Assembly: GCA_002383375.1 (NCBI GenBank)
Contig: DFYR01000016.1
Span: 28,233-49,845, forward strand
Length of the DNA: 21,613 nucleotides
Direction: 5' to 3'
Origin: Spirochaetaceae bacterium UBA4077
GTDB taxonomy: Bacteria > Spirochaetota > Spirochaetia > Treponematales > Rectinemataceae
The notes beneath the pieces were generated by a model. That model was not told the origin of the DNA. It did no database searches and worked only from the letters and a program-made list of their open reading frames with translations. Positions 14,348-20,739 of the stretch are shown here, one piece after another; the first letter of the stretch is position 1; the number at the start of each line of letters is the position of its first letter. Both the position numbers and the translations under genes were made by a program.

Positions 14348-16240
14348 TTGTTCAAGATCAGCAGCGATGACGTATTCGGCTTGCTTCATCCTCGCATAGA
14401 CGTTCATACCCTCGGCATAATTTCCTTTTCCCACGTATTGGAACAGTGCTCGATCCGATCCTGGATAGCCGATGAAGATCTAAGCCACGAACTGGAAGCC
14501 CTAAGCCGTGGAGGCGGTGGAAGGCTCCTGTGCGCATGGATCCGCAATAAGGGTATAAGCCTCCTCGGCCTCAGTTACAGGCTGGATCCCCAGGACGCGC
14601 TTCGAACCTATGCAGCGTTGCGGGAGTTCCTCTCCCGGGAAAGACTCATGGCCAAGGACGGCGGGACCCTGCGGGGACTGTTCTTCGCCGGCCTGCCCGA
14701 AGCCTGCAAGGCAGTGATGGAGCGCTTTCCCGATACGGACGAAGTTTTTATCGGAGACGAAACGCCCCATGAGACAATGAGGAAGCTGGGAATTCCCGAA
14801 GAACTCATGCCCAGCTCGATGTCCGAGGGATTAAGGTACGACAGCGCGCGCATGGCCTTCGGCGAAGCCCTGGTTAAGAATGGCATGTACCACAGCCTCA
14901 AACCTATAGACCGATCGGGCTATAAAAACTTCGGCCTTAGGGGGGACAGGCTTGCCGACAGGGTCGCCCACAGCCAAGCCCTTGGCCAGCCTCCACTCAC
15001 CAGAGTGCACGCCGGACCTTACCTGAGCGACCGCCGCGAGGCTGTAAAACTATTCCTGGACTGGACCAGGCGCCTGGCTTCGGGCGGCTATCTGGATGTG
15101 CTCTCCATCGGAAGCTCCCAGCTTACTCAAACCAACTTCGGCGAAAACTGGGAGGGTATGAGTAACGGCGGTGGTGTGCCCATAGCCACGCCGGAGGAGT
15201 ACGCTGCGGTATGGGAAGCCGCCCGGCCGATGCTGGTCAGGACCTATTCAGGAACAAAGAATGTACCTGCCCTTGCCCGAATCAACGAAAAAACCTTGGA
15301 CATCGCCTGGCACGCCCTTTCTCTCTGGTGGTTCTGCCAACTGGACGGACGAGGGCCCAATCCCGTATTAAAAAACCTTGAAGAGCATTTTGAAACCCTA
15401 CGGTATATCGCATCCACGGGCAAACCCTTCGAGCCCAACGTTCCCCACCACTTCGCTTTCCGGGGCACCGATGATCTGGGGTACGTGGTTTCAGGTTTTA
15501 TGGCGGCCAAGGCAGCCAAGCTCCAGGGGATTAACAATCTGGTTCTACAGATCATGTTGAACACACCCAAATACCTCTGGGGGATTCAGGACCTGGCCAA
15601 GGCCCGGGTTCTGGTGCGCCTTGTACGGGAACTGGAAGAGCCGGGGTTCAAAGCCTATCTCCAGCCGAGAGGCGGCCTGGACTACTTCTCTCCCGACGCC
15701 GACAAGGCTAAGGCTCAGTTGGCCGCTGTGACGGCAATGATGGACGATATTGAGCCGAGAGATAGGGGAAGCCCGCAGATCATCCATGTGGTGAGCTATT
15801 CGGAAGCCTTCAAACTTGCCGATCCCGACGTGATGGAGGAGAGCATCAAAATAACACTTCATGCACTGAAGGAGTACCGCCGTCTCCGGACCGAGGGCGC
15901 CGTTGAGGACATGGAGAGGAATGAGGAACTGGTCGTGAGGGAAGAGGAACTGTACCGCCAGGCCAAAGCGATGATCGCCGCCGTTGAATCCCTCATTCCT
16001 GGAACCTACACTCCCATGGGCTTGTATTCCATGCTCAAGTTCGGTGTTTTCCCCCTGCCCTGGCTCACCAACCTGAAGTCGGAATACCCCAACGCCGACG
16101 TACCCACAGGCCTTGTCCAGGGCGGAGTCAAAGCCCTCGACGAGACGGGCAAGCCTCTTTCGGTAGAGAGGAGAATTGAGATGATCAAGGAGAATATCGC
16201 CCTGGCCACCCATTCTGGAGCTTCCTATGCTAAGCGTTAA
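14348..16240 (+). CDS. Single-chain B12-dependent mutase-like protein (glutamate-mutase sigma-epsilon-like fusion)
   Basis: This 630-residue protein looks like the two glutamate mutase subunits joined in one chain. Residues about 10-150 resemble the cobalamin-binding sigma domain: DVHTLG (18-23) fits the DxHxxG motif whose His ligates cobalt, followed by LLGLSYRL (72-79) and LFFAGLPEA (111-119) at the spacing of the SxL and GG motifs. Residues about 190-620 resemble the epsilon (TIM-barrel) subunit: SNGGGV (272-277), a long central block around GKPFEPNVPHHFAFRGTDDL (358-377), and a C-terminal TYTPMGLYSMLKFGVFPLPW region. The Glu and Tyr that bind glutamate in the SNEGGGISYNVPY region of the epsilon subunit, as I recall it, are not conserved, so the substrate probably differs. 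The start is TTG, chosen because AAAGGAGG (14333-14340) stands 7 nt upstream. The opine-dehydrogenase-like gene overlaps its end by 14 bp. It is most likely cytoplasmic, rearranging an amino-acid-like carbon skeleton. Confidence 0.68.
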   Translation: MFKISSDDVFGLLHPRIDVHTLGIISFSHVLEQCSIRSWIADEDLSHELEALSRGGGGRLLCAWIRNKGISLLGLSYRLDPQDALRTYAALREFLSRERLMAKDGGTLRGLFFAGLPEACKAVMERFPDTDEVFIGDETPHETMRKLGIPEELMPSSMSEGLRYDSARMAFGEALVKNGMYHSLKPIDRSGYKNFGLRGDRLADRVAHSQALGQPPLTRVHAGPYLSDRREAVKLFLDWTRRLASGGYLDVLSIGSSQLTQTNFGENWEGMSNGGGVPIATPEEYAAVWEAARPMLVRTYSGTKNVPALARINEKTLDIAWHALSLWWFCQLDGRGPNPVLKNLEEHFETLRYIASTGKPFEPNVPHHFAFRGTDDLGYVVSGFMAAKAAKLQGINNLVLQIMLNTPKYLWGIQDLAKARVLVRLVRELEEPGFKAYLQPRGGLDYFSPDADKAKAQLAAVTAMMDDIEPRDRGSPQIIHVVSYSEAFKLADPDVMEESIKITLHALKEYRRLRTEGAVEDMERNEELVVREEELYRQAKAMIAAVESLIPGTYTPMGLYSMLKFGVFPLPWLTNLKSEYPNADVPTGLVQGGVKALDETGKPLSVERRIEMIKENIALATHSGASYAKR

Positions 16241-17378
16241 AGACTGGAACGGAGTGAGGGAAATCCTCCAGCAGGCACGGTCTAAGGGAAAGAAAGCCGT
16301 CTGGTGCGTTGTCGGCGCCGGTAACGGAGGTCTGGCCATGGCCGGACACCTAGGCTATATGGGATTCGAGGTCCAACTTTACAACAGGACCGACGAGCAC
16401 TTAAACGCAGTGCGCTGGTACGGAGGTATTGACCTGGAAGGGGCGGTGGAGGGCTTCGGGCCTGTCCATAAAGCAACTTCTTCTATTCGGACTGCCCTGG
16501 ACGGTGCCGATGTAATCATGATCGTCACGCCCTCCACCGCCCACTTACCCCTAGCCGAGCTCATGGCTCCCTTTTTAAAAGATGGACAGATCGTCGTCCT
16601 CAATCCAGGAAGAACTGGAGGGGCTCTGGAATTTAGGGAAGCCCTGCGGCGCTCCGGCACCGATCAGCGACCTGTCGTCGTGGAAGCCCAGACCTTCATC
16701 TACGCATCGCGAATGATCAACCGGCACAGAGGCCATATTTTCAGGGTAAAAAACGGAGTCCCCGTGAGCGCCTTGCCCTCCCATATGACGCCCGACGCGC
16801 TTGGAGTGCTCAATCAGGCATTTCCCCAATTCTCCGCTGGGAGCAATGTTCTGGCGACGAGCCTGGAGAACATAGGCGCAATCTTCCACCCAGCCTTAAC
16901 CCTGCTCAACGCAGGGTGGATAGAATCCACCCAGGGTAATTTCGAATATTACATTCAGGGTGTCTCACCGGCGGTGGCCAAGGTGCTCCAGCGGGTGGAC
17001 GACGAAAGGATGGCGCTGGCACAGGCTCTGGGAGTGCGAACCGTATCGGCCAGGGAGTGGCTGTATCTTAGCTATGATTCTCCGGGTAATTCGCTTTGCG
17101 AGGCGATTAAGGCAACCACGGGCTACGCGGGAATCAAAGCGCCCTCGACCATCCAGCATCGCTATATCTGGGAGGATGTGCCTATGAGCCTTGTGCCCAT
17201 GGCCTCAATAGGGCGCATGCTCAATGTGCCCACACCATCTATCGATCTAGTGATCGATTTGGCCCAGATAATGAACGATCAGGATTACCGAAGCAGCGGA
17301 CGTACTGTCCAGAGTCTGGGAATCGAGGGGATGAGCGTGGAGCAGATCCATAGGCTCGTGACGGACGGAGTCGTCTGA
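16227..17378 (+). CDS. NAD(P)-dependent octopine/nopaline dehydrogenase-family protein
   Basis: The N-terminal half (about 24-190) is a dinucleotide-binding fold with VVGAGNGGLAMAGHLG, where GAGNGG (30-35) is the Rossmann loop, followed by LYNR at the end of the second strand. NPGRTGGALEF (126-136) is typical of the opine dehydrogenase family. The C-terminal half has NIGAIFHPALTLLNAG with conserved H221 and VDDERMALAQALG (258-270), matching the catalytic domain. Family members reductively couple a 2-oxoacid with the amino group of an amino acid, or the reverse, using NAD(P)H. At 383 residues the length is normal. The ATG at 16227 lies inside the mutase-like gene (14-bp overlap) with GGAG 8 nt upstream, so the two are translationally coupled. 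The context suggests it acts on the product or substrate of the mutase-like protein. The true substrate is unknown. Confidence 0.87.
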   Translation: MLSVKDWNGVREILQQARSKGKKAVWCVVGAGNGGLAMAGHLGYMGFEVQLYNRTDEHLNAVRWYGGIDLEGAVEGFGPVHKATSSIRTALDGADVIMIVTPSTAHLPLAELMAPFLKDGQIVVLNPGRTGGALEFREALRRSGTDQRPVVVEAQTFIYASRMINRHRGHIFRVKNGVPVSALPSHMTPDALGVLNQAFPQFSAGSNVLATSLENIGAIFHPALTLLNAGWIESTQGNFEYYIQGVSPAVAKVLQRVDDERMALAQALGVRTVSAREWLYLSYDSPGNSLCEAIKATTGYAGIKAPSTIQHRYIWEDVPMSLVPMASIGRMLNVPTPSIDLVIDLAQIMNDQDYRSSGRTVQSLGIEGMSVEQIHRLVTDGVV

Positions 17379-17413
17379 GAAACAGCGGTTTCAGATTAAT
17401 TCAGGAGGCACAA

Positions 17414-18106
17414 ATGGATTTTAACAATATACTTGATTCGATTCGTTCGTTTTCACGGGATCTGCCGCCCATCGCGGGTGCCCTCGTAACCTTCGTGGTA
17501 GGGTGGCTAGGGGCTGTGATTGTTCGGTTGTTGGTGCCCAAACTATTGGGCCTTTTGCGCTTCGACCGCCTGAGCGAGAAAACAGGTCTGACGAGTTTCT
17601 TGCGAAAGGGGAATGTCCATCATTCGCCATCACGGCTCGTAGCCCATCTGCTTTACTGGTTTTTAATGATCCTCGTCCTGTCCAATACGGTTGCCCGGCT
17701 GGATAAGGGAGCGGCCAGCTCTCTTTCGGCATGGATGCGTTCTGCCCTGCCCAACCTGCTGGCGACTCTTATAACCGTCATAATCGGGTTTGTCGTAGTG
17801 ACATTCCTTTCCAATTTTTTCGTAACGATAGCGCGCAACGCAGCGGTCCACAGCCCCGACCTCATCGGAAGAATCATAAAATATCTTGGGTATTTTATCG
17901 TTGCCACCATGGCGCTGGAGCAGCTGGGTTTGGGACAGACGATCATTAGCACTATTTTCATCATTTTATTCGCGGCCGTCGCCCTGGGCATAGGCCTCGC
18001 CTTCGGTTTAGGCTGCAAAGACATGGCCAGAAAAGCCTTCGAGGACTTTATAAAAAATCTGAGAGAAAAGCAGCGGGTAGGGCAGGGAACCGATCTGGAA
18101 GGCTAG
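17414..18106 (+). CDS. MscS-like 'conserved TM helix' membrane protein lacking the beta domain
   Basis: This 230-residue protein has about five hydrophobic segments (about 20-42, 76-95, 112-138, 155-172, 177-199). The last two, ending in ALGIGLAFGLGCKDMARKAFEDFI (187-213), match the pore-lining helix and following amphipathic turn of small-conductance mechanosensitive channels and of the conserved-TM-helix family. The sequence stops there: the beta domain and C-terminal vestibule of MscS are absent, as in CmpX-like or TM_helix-only proteins. A basic linker follows the first segment. AGGAGG 9 nt before the ATG is a strong ribosome binding site. It follows the opine-dehydrogenase gene by 35 bp and may be cotranscribed with it. 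It ends in Gly-stop inside a perfect palindrome shared with the convergent racemase gene. A role in osmotic protection or solute efflux is inference. Confidence 0.82.
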   Translation: MDFNNILDSIRSFSRDLPPIAGALVTFVVGWLGAVIVRLLVPKLLGLLRFDRLSEKTGLTSFLRKGNVHHSPSRLVAHLLYWFLMILVLSNTVARLDKGAASSLSAWMRSALPNLLATLITVIIGFVVVTFLSNFFVTIARNAAVHSPDLIGRIIKYLGYFIVATMALEQLGLGQTIISTIFIILFAAVALGIGLAFGLGCKDMARKAFEDFIKNLREKQRVGQGTDLEG

Positions 18107-18118
18107 CCGGCTAGCCTT
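18099..18118. terminator. Perfect 20-bp palindrome across two convergent stop codons
   Basis: AAGGCTAGCC (18099-18108) and GGCTAGCCTT (18109-18118) are exact reverse complements with no spacer. The + strand stop TAG (18104-18106) and the - strand stop TAG (18113-18111) are both part of it. It may act as a bidirectional transcript end or stabilise 3' ends, although it lacks U-tracts. Extrusion would need a few unpaired central bases. Confidence 0.5.
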
Positions 18119-18809
18119 GACGCGCTTCGCGCACCAGGGCGGCGGCGAGCATCTGCATGGGATCGAGTAGAGGAACGTCGATATCGCGCTGCACGAGGGC
18201 GAGGGGAACCTCGGTGCAGCCAGCGACGACCGCCTGGGCGCCCCTGTCGATGAGCAATTGGGCGGCCTGTCTTAATAGAAGATTGGGGATCTTGCCGCGA
18301 TTGCCTGCTTTTATTCCTTCCTTGCCGTAGATTGCTTCCATGACTAAGGTTTTTTGTTCTTCCTCTTCTGGCCATAAAATCGTATAACGCGGCAGAGCCG
18401 ACTCGTAAAGCCGTGCCGCCTTGCTGCCGGCGGTTGCGAGTATTCCCAGCGTATGCACTTCTTTATACGTATCGCGCAACGTCAGCTCCATGGTCTCGAG
18501 CGCCGAAACGAAGCGGAGGGGAGAGTTCTTTCTGATTTTTGGAAGAAAATAGTGTGCCGTCATGCAGGGTATTCCCACAAGTTCAGCCCCGGCGACTCGC
18601 AACCGTTCAGCCGAAGCCAGCATTGCGGGCAGCGGATCGGCCCCCTTGCCGAGGATATAGGCGGTTCTATCCGGTATTCCGGGATTATTTTCTATGATTA
18701 TGTGAAGATGATCCTGATCGCGCTCTGCCTTGTCGTAGACTAGAAGTGTCTTGAAAAACTCGAGCGTAGCTTCGGGACCCATCCCACCGAGAATGCCAAT
18801 GGTTTTCAT
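18111..18809 (-). CDS. Aspartate/glutamate racemase family protein
   Basis: The protein of 232 residues has the family's N-terminal IGILGGMGPEAT (4-15) and two cysteine motifs that provide the acid/base pair of cofactor-independent racemases: GIPCMTAH with C82 and VAGCTEVPL with C198. The first motif usually reads PCNTAH; here the Asn, which contacts substrate in related enzymes, is Met. Members interconvert D- and L-aspartate, or have broader amino-acid specificity; related proteins include maleate isomerases and hydantoin racemases. The ATG at 18809 has AGGA about 8 nt upstream. The gene is divergent from the amino-acid symporter gene across a 184-bp intergenic region and convergent with the MscS-like gene. 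Aspartate or glutamate specificity is inferred from family and neighbourhood; the substitution leaves it open. Confidence 0.88.
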   Translation of the reverse strand: MKTIGILGGMGPEATLEFFKTLLVYDKAERDQDHLHIIIENNPGIPDRTAYILGKGADPLPAMLASAERLRVAGAELVGIPCMTAHYFLPKIRKNSPLRFVSALETMELTLRDTYKEVHTLGILATAGSKAARLYESALPRYTILWPEEEEQKTLVMEAIYGKEGIKAGNRGKIPNLLLRQAAQLLIDRGAQAVVAGCTEVPLALVQRDIDVPLLDPMQMLAAALVREARQG

Positions 18810-18872
18810 ATGCTAATCCTGCATCGTCGGTAGGGTTTTTGTAAAGGGGCGGAAGGAAAAGCTCTACGATAT

Positions 18873-18887
18873 GCAAATAATATTTGC
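18873..18887. promoter_or_regulatory. 15-bp palindromic operator candidate between racemase and symporter genes
   Basis: GCAAATA, A, TATTTGC is a perfect inverted repeat. It lies between the divergent racemase and symporter starts and touches a possible -35 (TTGCGT, 18885-18890) of the symporter promoter, as expected for a repressor site. No regulator gene is adjacent within the window. Confidence 0.5.
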
Positions 18888-18912
18888 GTTTACCAACTTT
18901 TAGGAGTATGAT
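18885..18912 (+). promoter_or_regulatory. Candidate promoter of the symporter gene
   Basis: TTGCGT (18885-18890), a 16-bp spacer and TATGAT (18907-18912) form a possible promoter with a good -10 and a weak -35. Transcription would begin near 18919, giving a leader of about 75 nt. Confidence 0.4.
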
Positions 18913-18930
18913 CGCTCTAAGTCGTCGCCC

Positions 18931-18971
18931 GCTCGGTGGAGATGTCGCCTTGCGAGGCGGGATTATCGAGC
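18931..18971 (+). promoter_or_regulatory. Structured 5' leader of the symporter mRNA
   Basis: An outer stem GCTCG (18931-18935) with CGAGC (18967-18971) encloses an inner hairpin CGCCT-TGCG-AGGCG (18946-18959). The structure ends 7 nt before the strong AAGGAGG ribosome binding site. It could be a small regulatory or stability element; I recognise no known riboswitch class. Confidence 0.4.
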
Positions 18972-18993
18972 TTGTTCCTAAGGAGGAATGAAG

Positions 18994-20304
18994 ATGGCTG
19001 AAAAGCAAGAGAAGCGCGGGATTTTGAGTTGGTACTTCAAGACCAACCTCCTGGTGCGCATACTCATCGGTCTCGTCCTAGGCGCGATCGTGGGTATAAT
19101 CCTCGGATTCTTCCCCGATGCGGTCAAACCATTCGTGGACAACTCTAAGTTCTTCGGTGATCTTTTCATCAGGCTCTTGAAGATGATCGTCGTGCCCGTC
19201 ATCCTTTTCTCCCTGATAGCGGGAGCGGCCAGCATCGCACCGGGACGCCTTGGACGCGTGGGCATCAAGATCATGGTCTACTACCTGCTCACCAGCGCCT
19301 TTGCCGTTCTAATAGGATTGATATTCGCTAATATCTTGCAACCAGGAGCCGGCTTCAACATAGTAGGCGCGGCGGGCGTTCAGGGGAAGGCGGCGGCGGC
19401 ACCCACCATCGCCACAATTCTTCTCAATATCGTCCCGACGAACCCCATCGATTCCCTTGCCAAAGGTGACGTGTTACCCATTATTTTCTTCGCCGTGGTT
19501 TTCGGCATAGCTCTTTCTTACATCAAGGACGCGCCGAACAAGGATCTGGCCAAGGCTGGCGCGACGCTTGTCGATGTGGTGAACGCCGCGGCCGAGTCGA
19601 TGTACAAACTCGTATCGGGGATCATGCAATACGCCCCCATCGGCGTATTCGTCCTCATAGCCCAGGTATTCGCCCAGCAGGGACCCAAGGCAATAGGACC
19701 CCTGCTCATCGTCACCCTCACGGTCTACATTGGCTTGATCGTGCATCTTGTGGGCGTCTACGGCGGACTTCTGTCCGTTTATAAGCTGGGATTCATTAAG
19801 TTCCTTAAAGGCGCCAATGAGGCCATGATCACCGCCTTCGTAACACGTTCATCCTCTGGCACCCTGCCCATAACCATGCGCTGCACCGAAGAGAACCTGG
19901 GGGCTCCGCGTGCTATCTCTTCCTTTACGCTACCCCTGGGCGCCACCATCAACATGGATGGCACCGCTATCTACCTGGGCGTCTGCGCCATGTTTATCGG
20001 CAACGCCATCGGCCAGCCCCTGACCTTCAACCAGCAGCTCACGGTCATCATCACCGCCACCCTGGCTTCCATAGGCACGGCGGGCGTTCCCGGCGCCGGC
20101 GCCATCATGCTCCTCATGGTGCTTGAGTCCATCGGCCTCAAGGTCACTGAAGGCTCGGCAGTCGCCGCGGCCTACGCCATGATCCTGGGCATCGACGCCC
20201 TCTTGGACATGGGCCGCACCTGCATCAACGTCACAGGCGACATGGCCGGCACAGCGATCGTCGCCAAGACCGAAAAGGAACTGGACTTGGCCAAGTGGAA
20301 GTAA
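18994..20304 (+). CDS. Dicarboxylate/amino acid:cation symporter (DAACS family, GltP/GltT-like)
   Basis: This inner-membrane protein of 436 residues imports glutamate, aspartate or C4-dicarboxylates with Na+ or H+. The family signatures are clear: RSSSGTLPITMR (from about 285; the serine-rich motif of hairpin 1), SFTLPLGATINMDGTAIYLG with NMDGT at about 320-324 in TM7, and GTAGVPGAGAIMLLMVLES in hairpin 2. DMGRTCINVTGD in the last part is the TM8 substrate-binding region; the Arg there usually marks acidic amino-acid transport. I choose the ATG at 18994, because AAGGAGG ends 7 nt upstream; the in-frame ATG at 18988 is only 1 nt from it. An Ala/Gly-rich insertion of about 15 residues (AAGVQGKAAAAPT) lies between TM3 and TM4. 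A G+C-rich hairpin follows the stop. Confidence 0.95.
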   Translation: MAEKQEKRGILSWYFKTNLLVRILIGLVLGAIVGIILGFFPDAVKPFVDNSKFFGDLFIRLLKMIVVPVILFSLIAGAASIAPGRLGRVGIKIMVYYLLTSAFAVLIGLIFANILQPGAGFNIVGAAGVQGKAAAAPTIATILLNIVPTNPIDSLAKGDVLPIIFFAVVFGIALSYIKDAPNKDLAKAGATLVDVVNAAAESMYKLVSGIMQYAPIGVFVLIAQVFAQQGPKAIGPLLIVTLTVYIGLIVHLVGVYGGLLSVYKLGFIKFLKGANEAMITAFVTRSSSGTLPITMRCTEENLGAPRAISSFTLPLGATINMDGTAIYLGVCAMFIGNAIGQPLTFNQQLTVIITATLASIGTAGVPGAGAIMLLMVLESIGLKVTEGSAVAAAYAMILGIDALLDMGRTCINVTGDMAGTAIVAKTEKELDLAKWK

Positions 20305-20334
20305 GGCTAAGTTTTCCGGTCGTTTAAAAAAAGC

Positions 20335-20367
20335 CGGCCGGCCGGGAACATCCCGGCCCGCCGCTTT
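20335..20367. terminator. G+C-rich hairpin terminator after the symporter gene
   Basis: The arms 20335-20347 and 20351-20363 pair over 13 bp with one mismatch around loop ACA; the inner eight pairs are GGCCGGGA/TCCCGGCC. A short TTT follows on the + strand, while seven A (20326-20332) precede, so the better U-tract belongs to a minus-strand transcript. It may be bidirectional. Confidence 0.7.
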
Positions 20368-20383
20368 ATAAAAAGCCCTAAGC

Positions 20384-20699
20384 ATACGAAACCTCAAGGG
20401 ATTTTTATTGGTCGCCCTCTCAGCCCACTGTTTCGGTATCATGCTGGTACTGGTGAAGTTCGCGTTCGACTCAGGGGTGGGGACGGCTACGATGCTATTC
20501 CGGAGATTTTTCCAGCCTCGAACGTACAAGTTACACAAACACCGCCCTCATATCAACCTTGGAACCTGTAGTTACCCTGGCATCGACGCTTTTCTTAAGA
20601 GGAAGTCTTGCTCTGATGAACCTGCTTGGAGCGGCGCTTGTAGTAATAGCCTTGCTGATTTTACCGCTATCGCATAAATATGCAACTATGCGTCGATAA
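20384..20699 (+). pseudogene. Decayed, internally deleted EamA/DMT-family transporter
   Basis: Two pieces of one drug/metabolite-transporter gene lie in different frames. From 20384 the frame reads I(ATA)RNLKGFLLVALSAHCFGI, then MLVLVKFAFDSGVGTATMLF, like the first helix and second-helix start of EamA proteins; the first codon, ATA, is probably a mutated ATG. From about 20529 another frame reads SYTNTALISTLEPVVT, then a hydrophobic segment with FLRGSLALMNLLGAALVVIA, matching the last two helices, and ends at TAA 20697-20699. An intact gene would be about 870 bp; about 315 bp remain, so some 550 bp have been lost between about 20505 and 20530, with a frame change. A frame opened by the TTG at 20408 gives 89 residues but runs out of homology after about 40, so I treat it as not functional. 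It lies between the symporter terminator and argG. Confidence 0.75.
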
Positions 20700-20703
20700 C
20701 CCC

Positions 20704-20732
20704 TTGAAATATTCATAGAATATGCATAAACT
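20704..20732 (+). promoter_or_regulatory. argG promoter with inverted repeat in the spacer
   Basis: TTGAAA (20704-20709), a 17-bp spacer and TAAACT (20727-20732) make a good sigma-70-type promoter, ending 7 nt before the argG ATG. The spacer holds a perfect inverted repeat ATATTC-ATA-GAATAT (20709-20723), and TGAA-ATA-TTCA (20705-20715) overlaps the -35. These TGAAT/ATTCA-like half sites faintly resemble ArgR/AhrC boxes; an arginine-repressor site is a guess. Confidence 0.6.
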
Positions 20733-20739
20733 CGCCGCC

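Noticed and set aside
20408..20677. An intact 89-residue gene starting at TTG 20408
   Set aside because: EamA similarity stops after about 40 residues and resumes in another frame, so this is a remnant read across a deletion rather than a gene.
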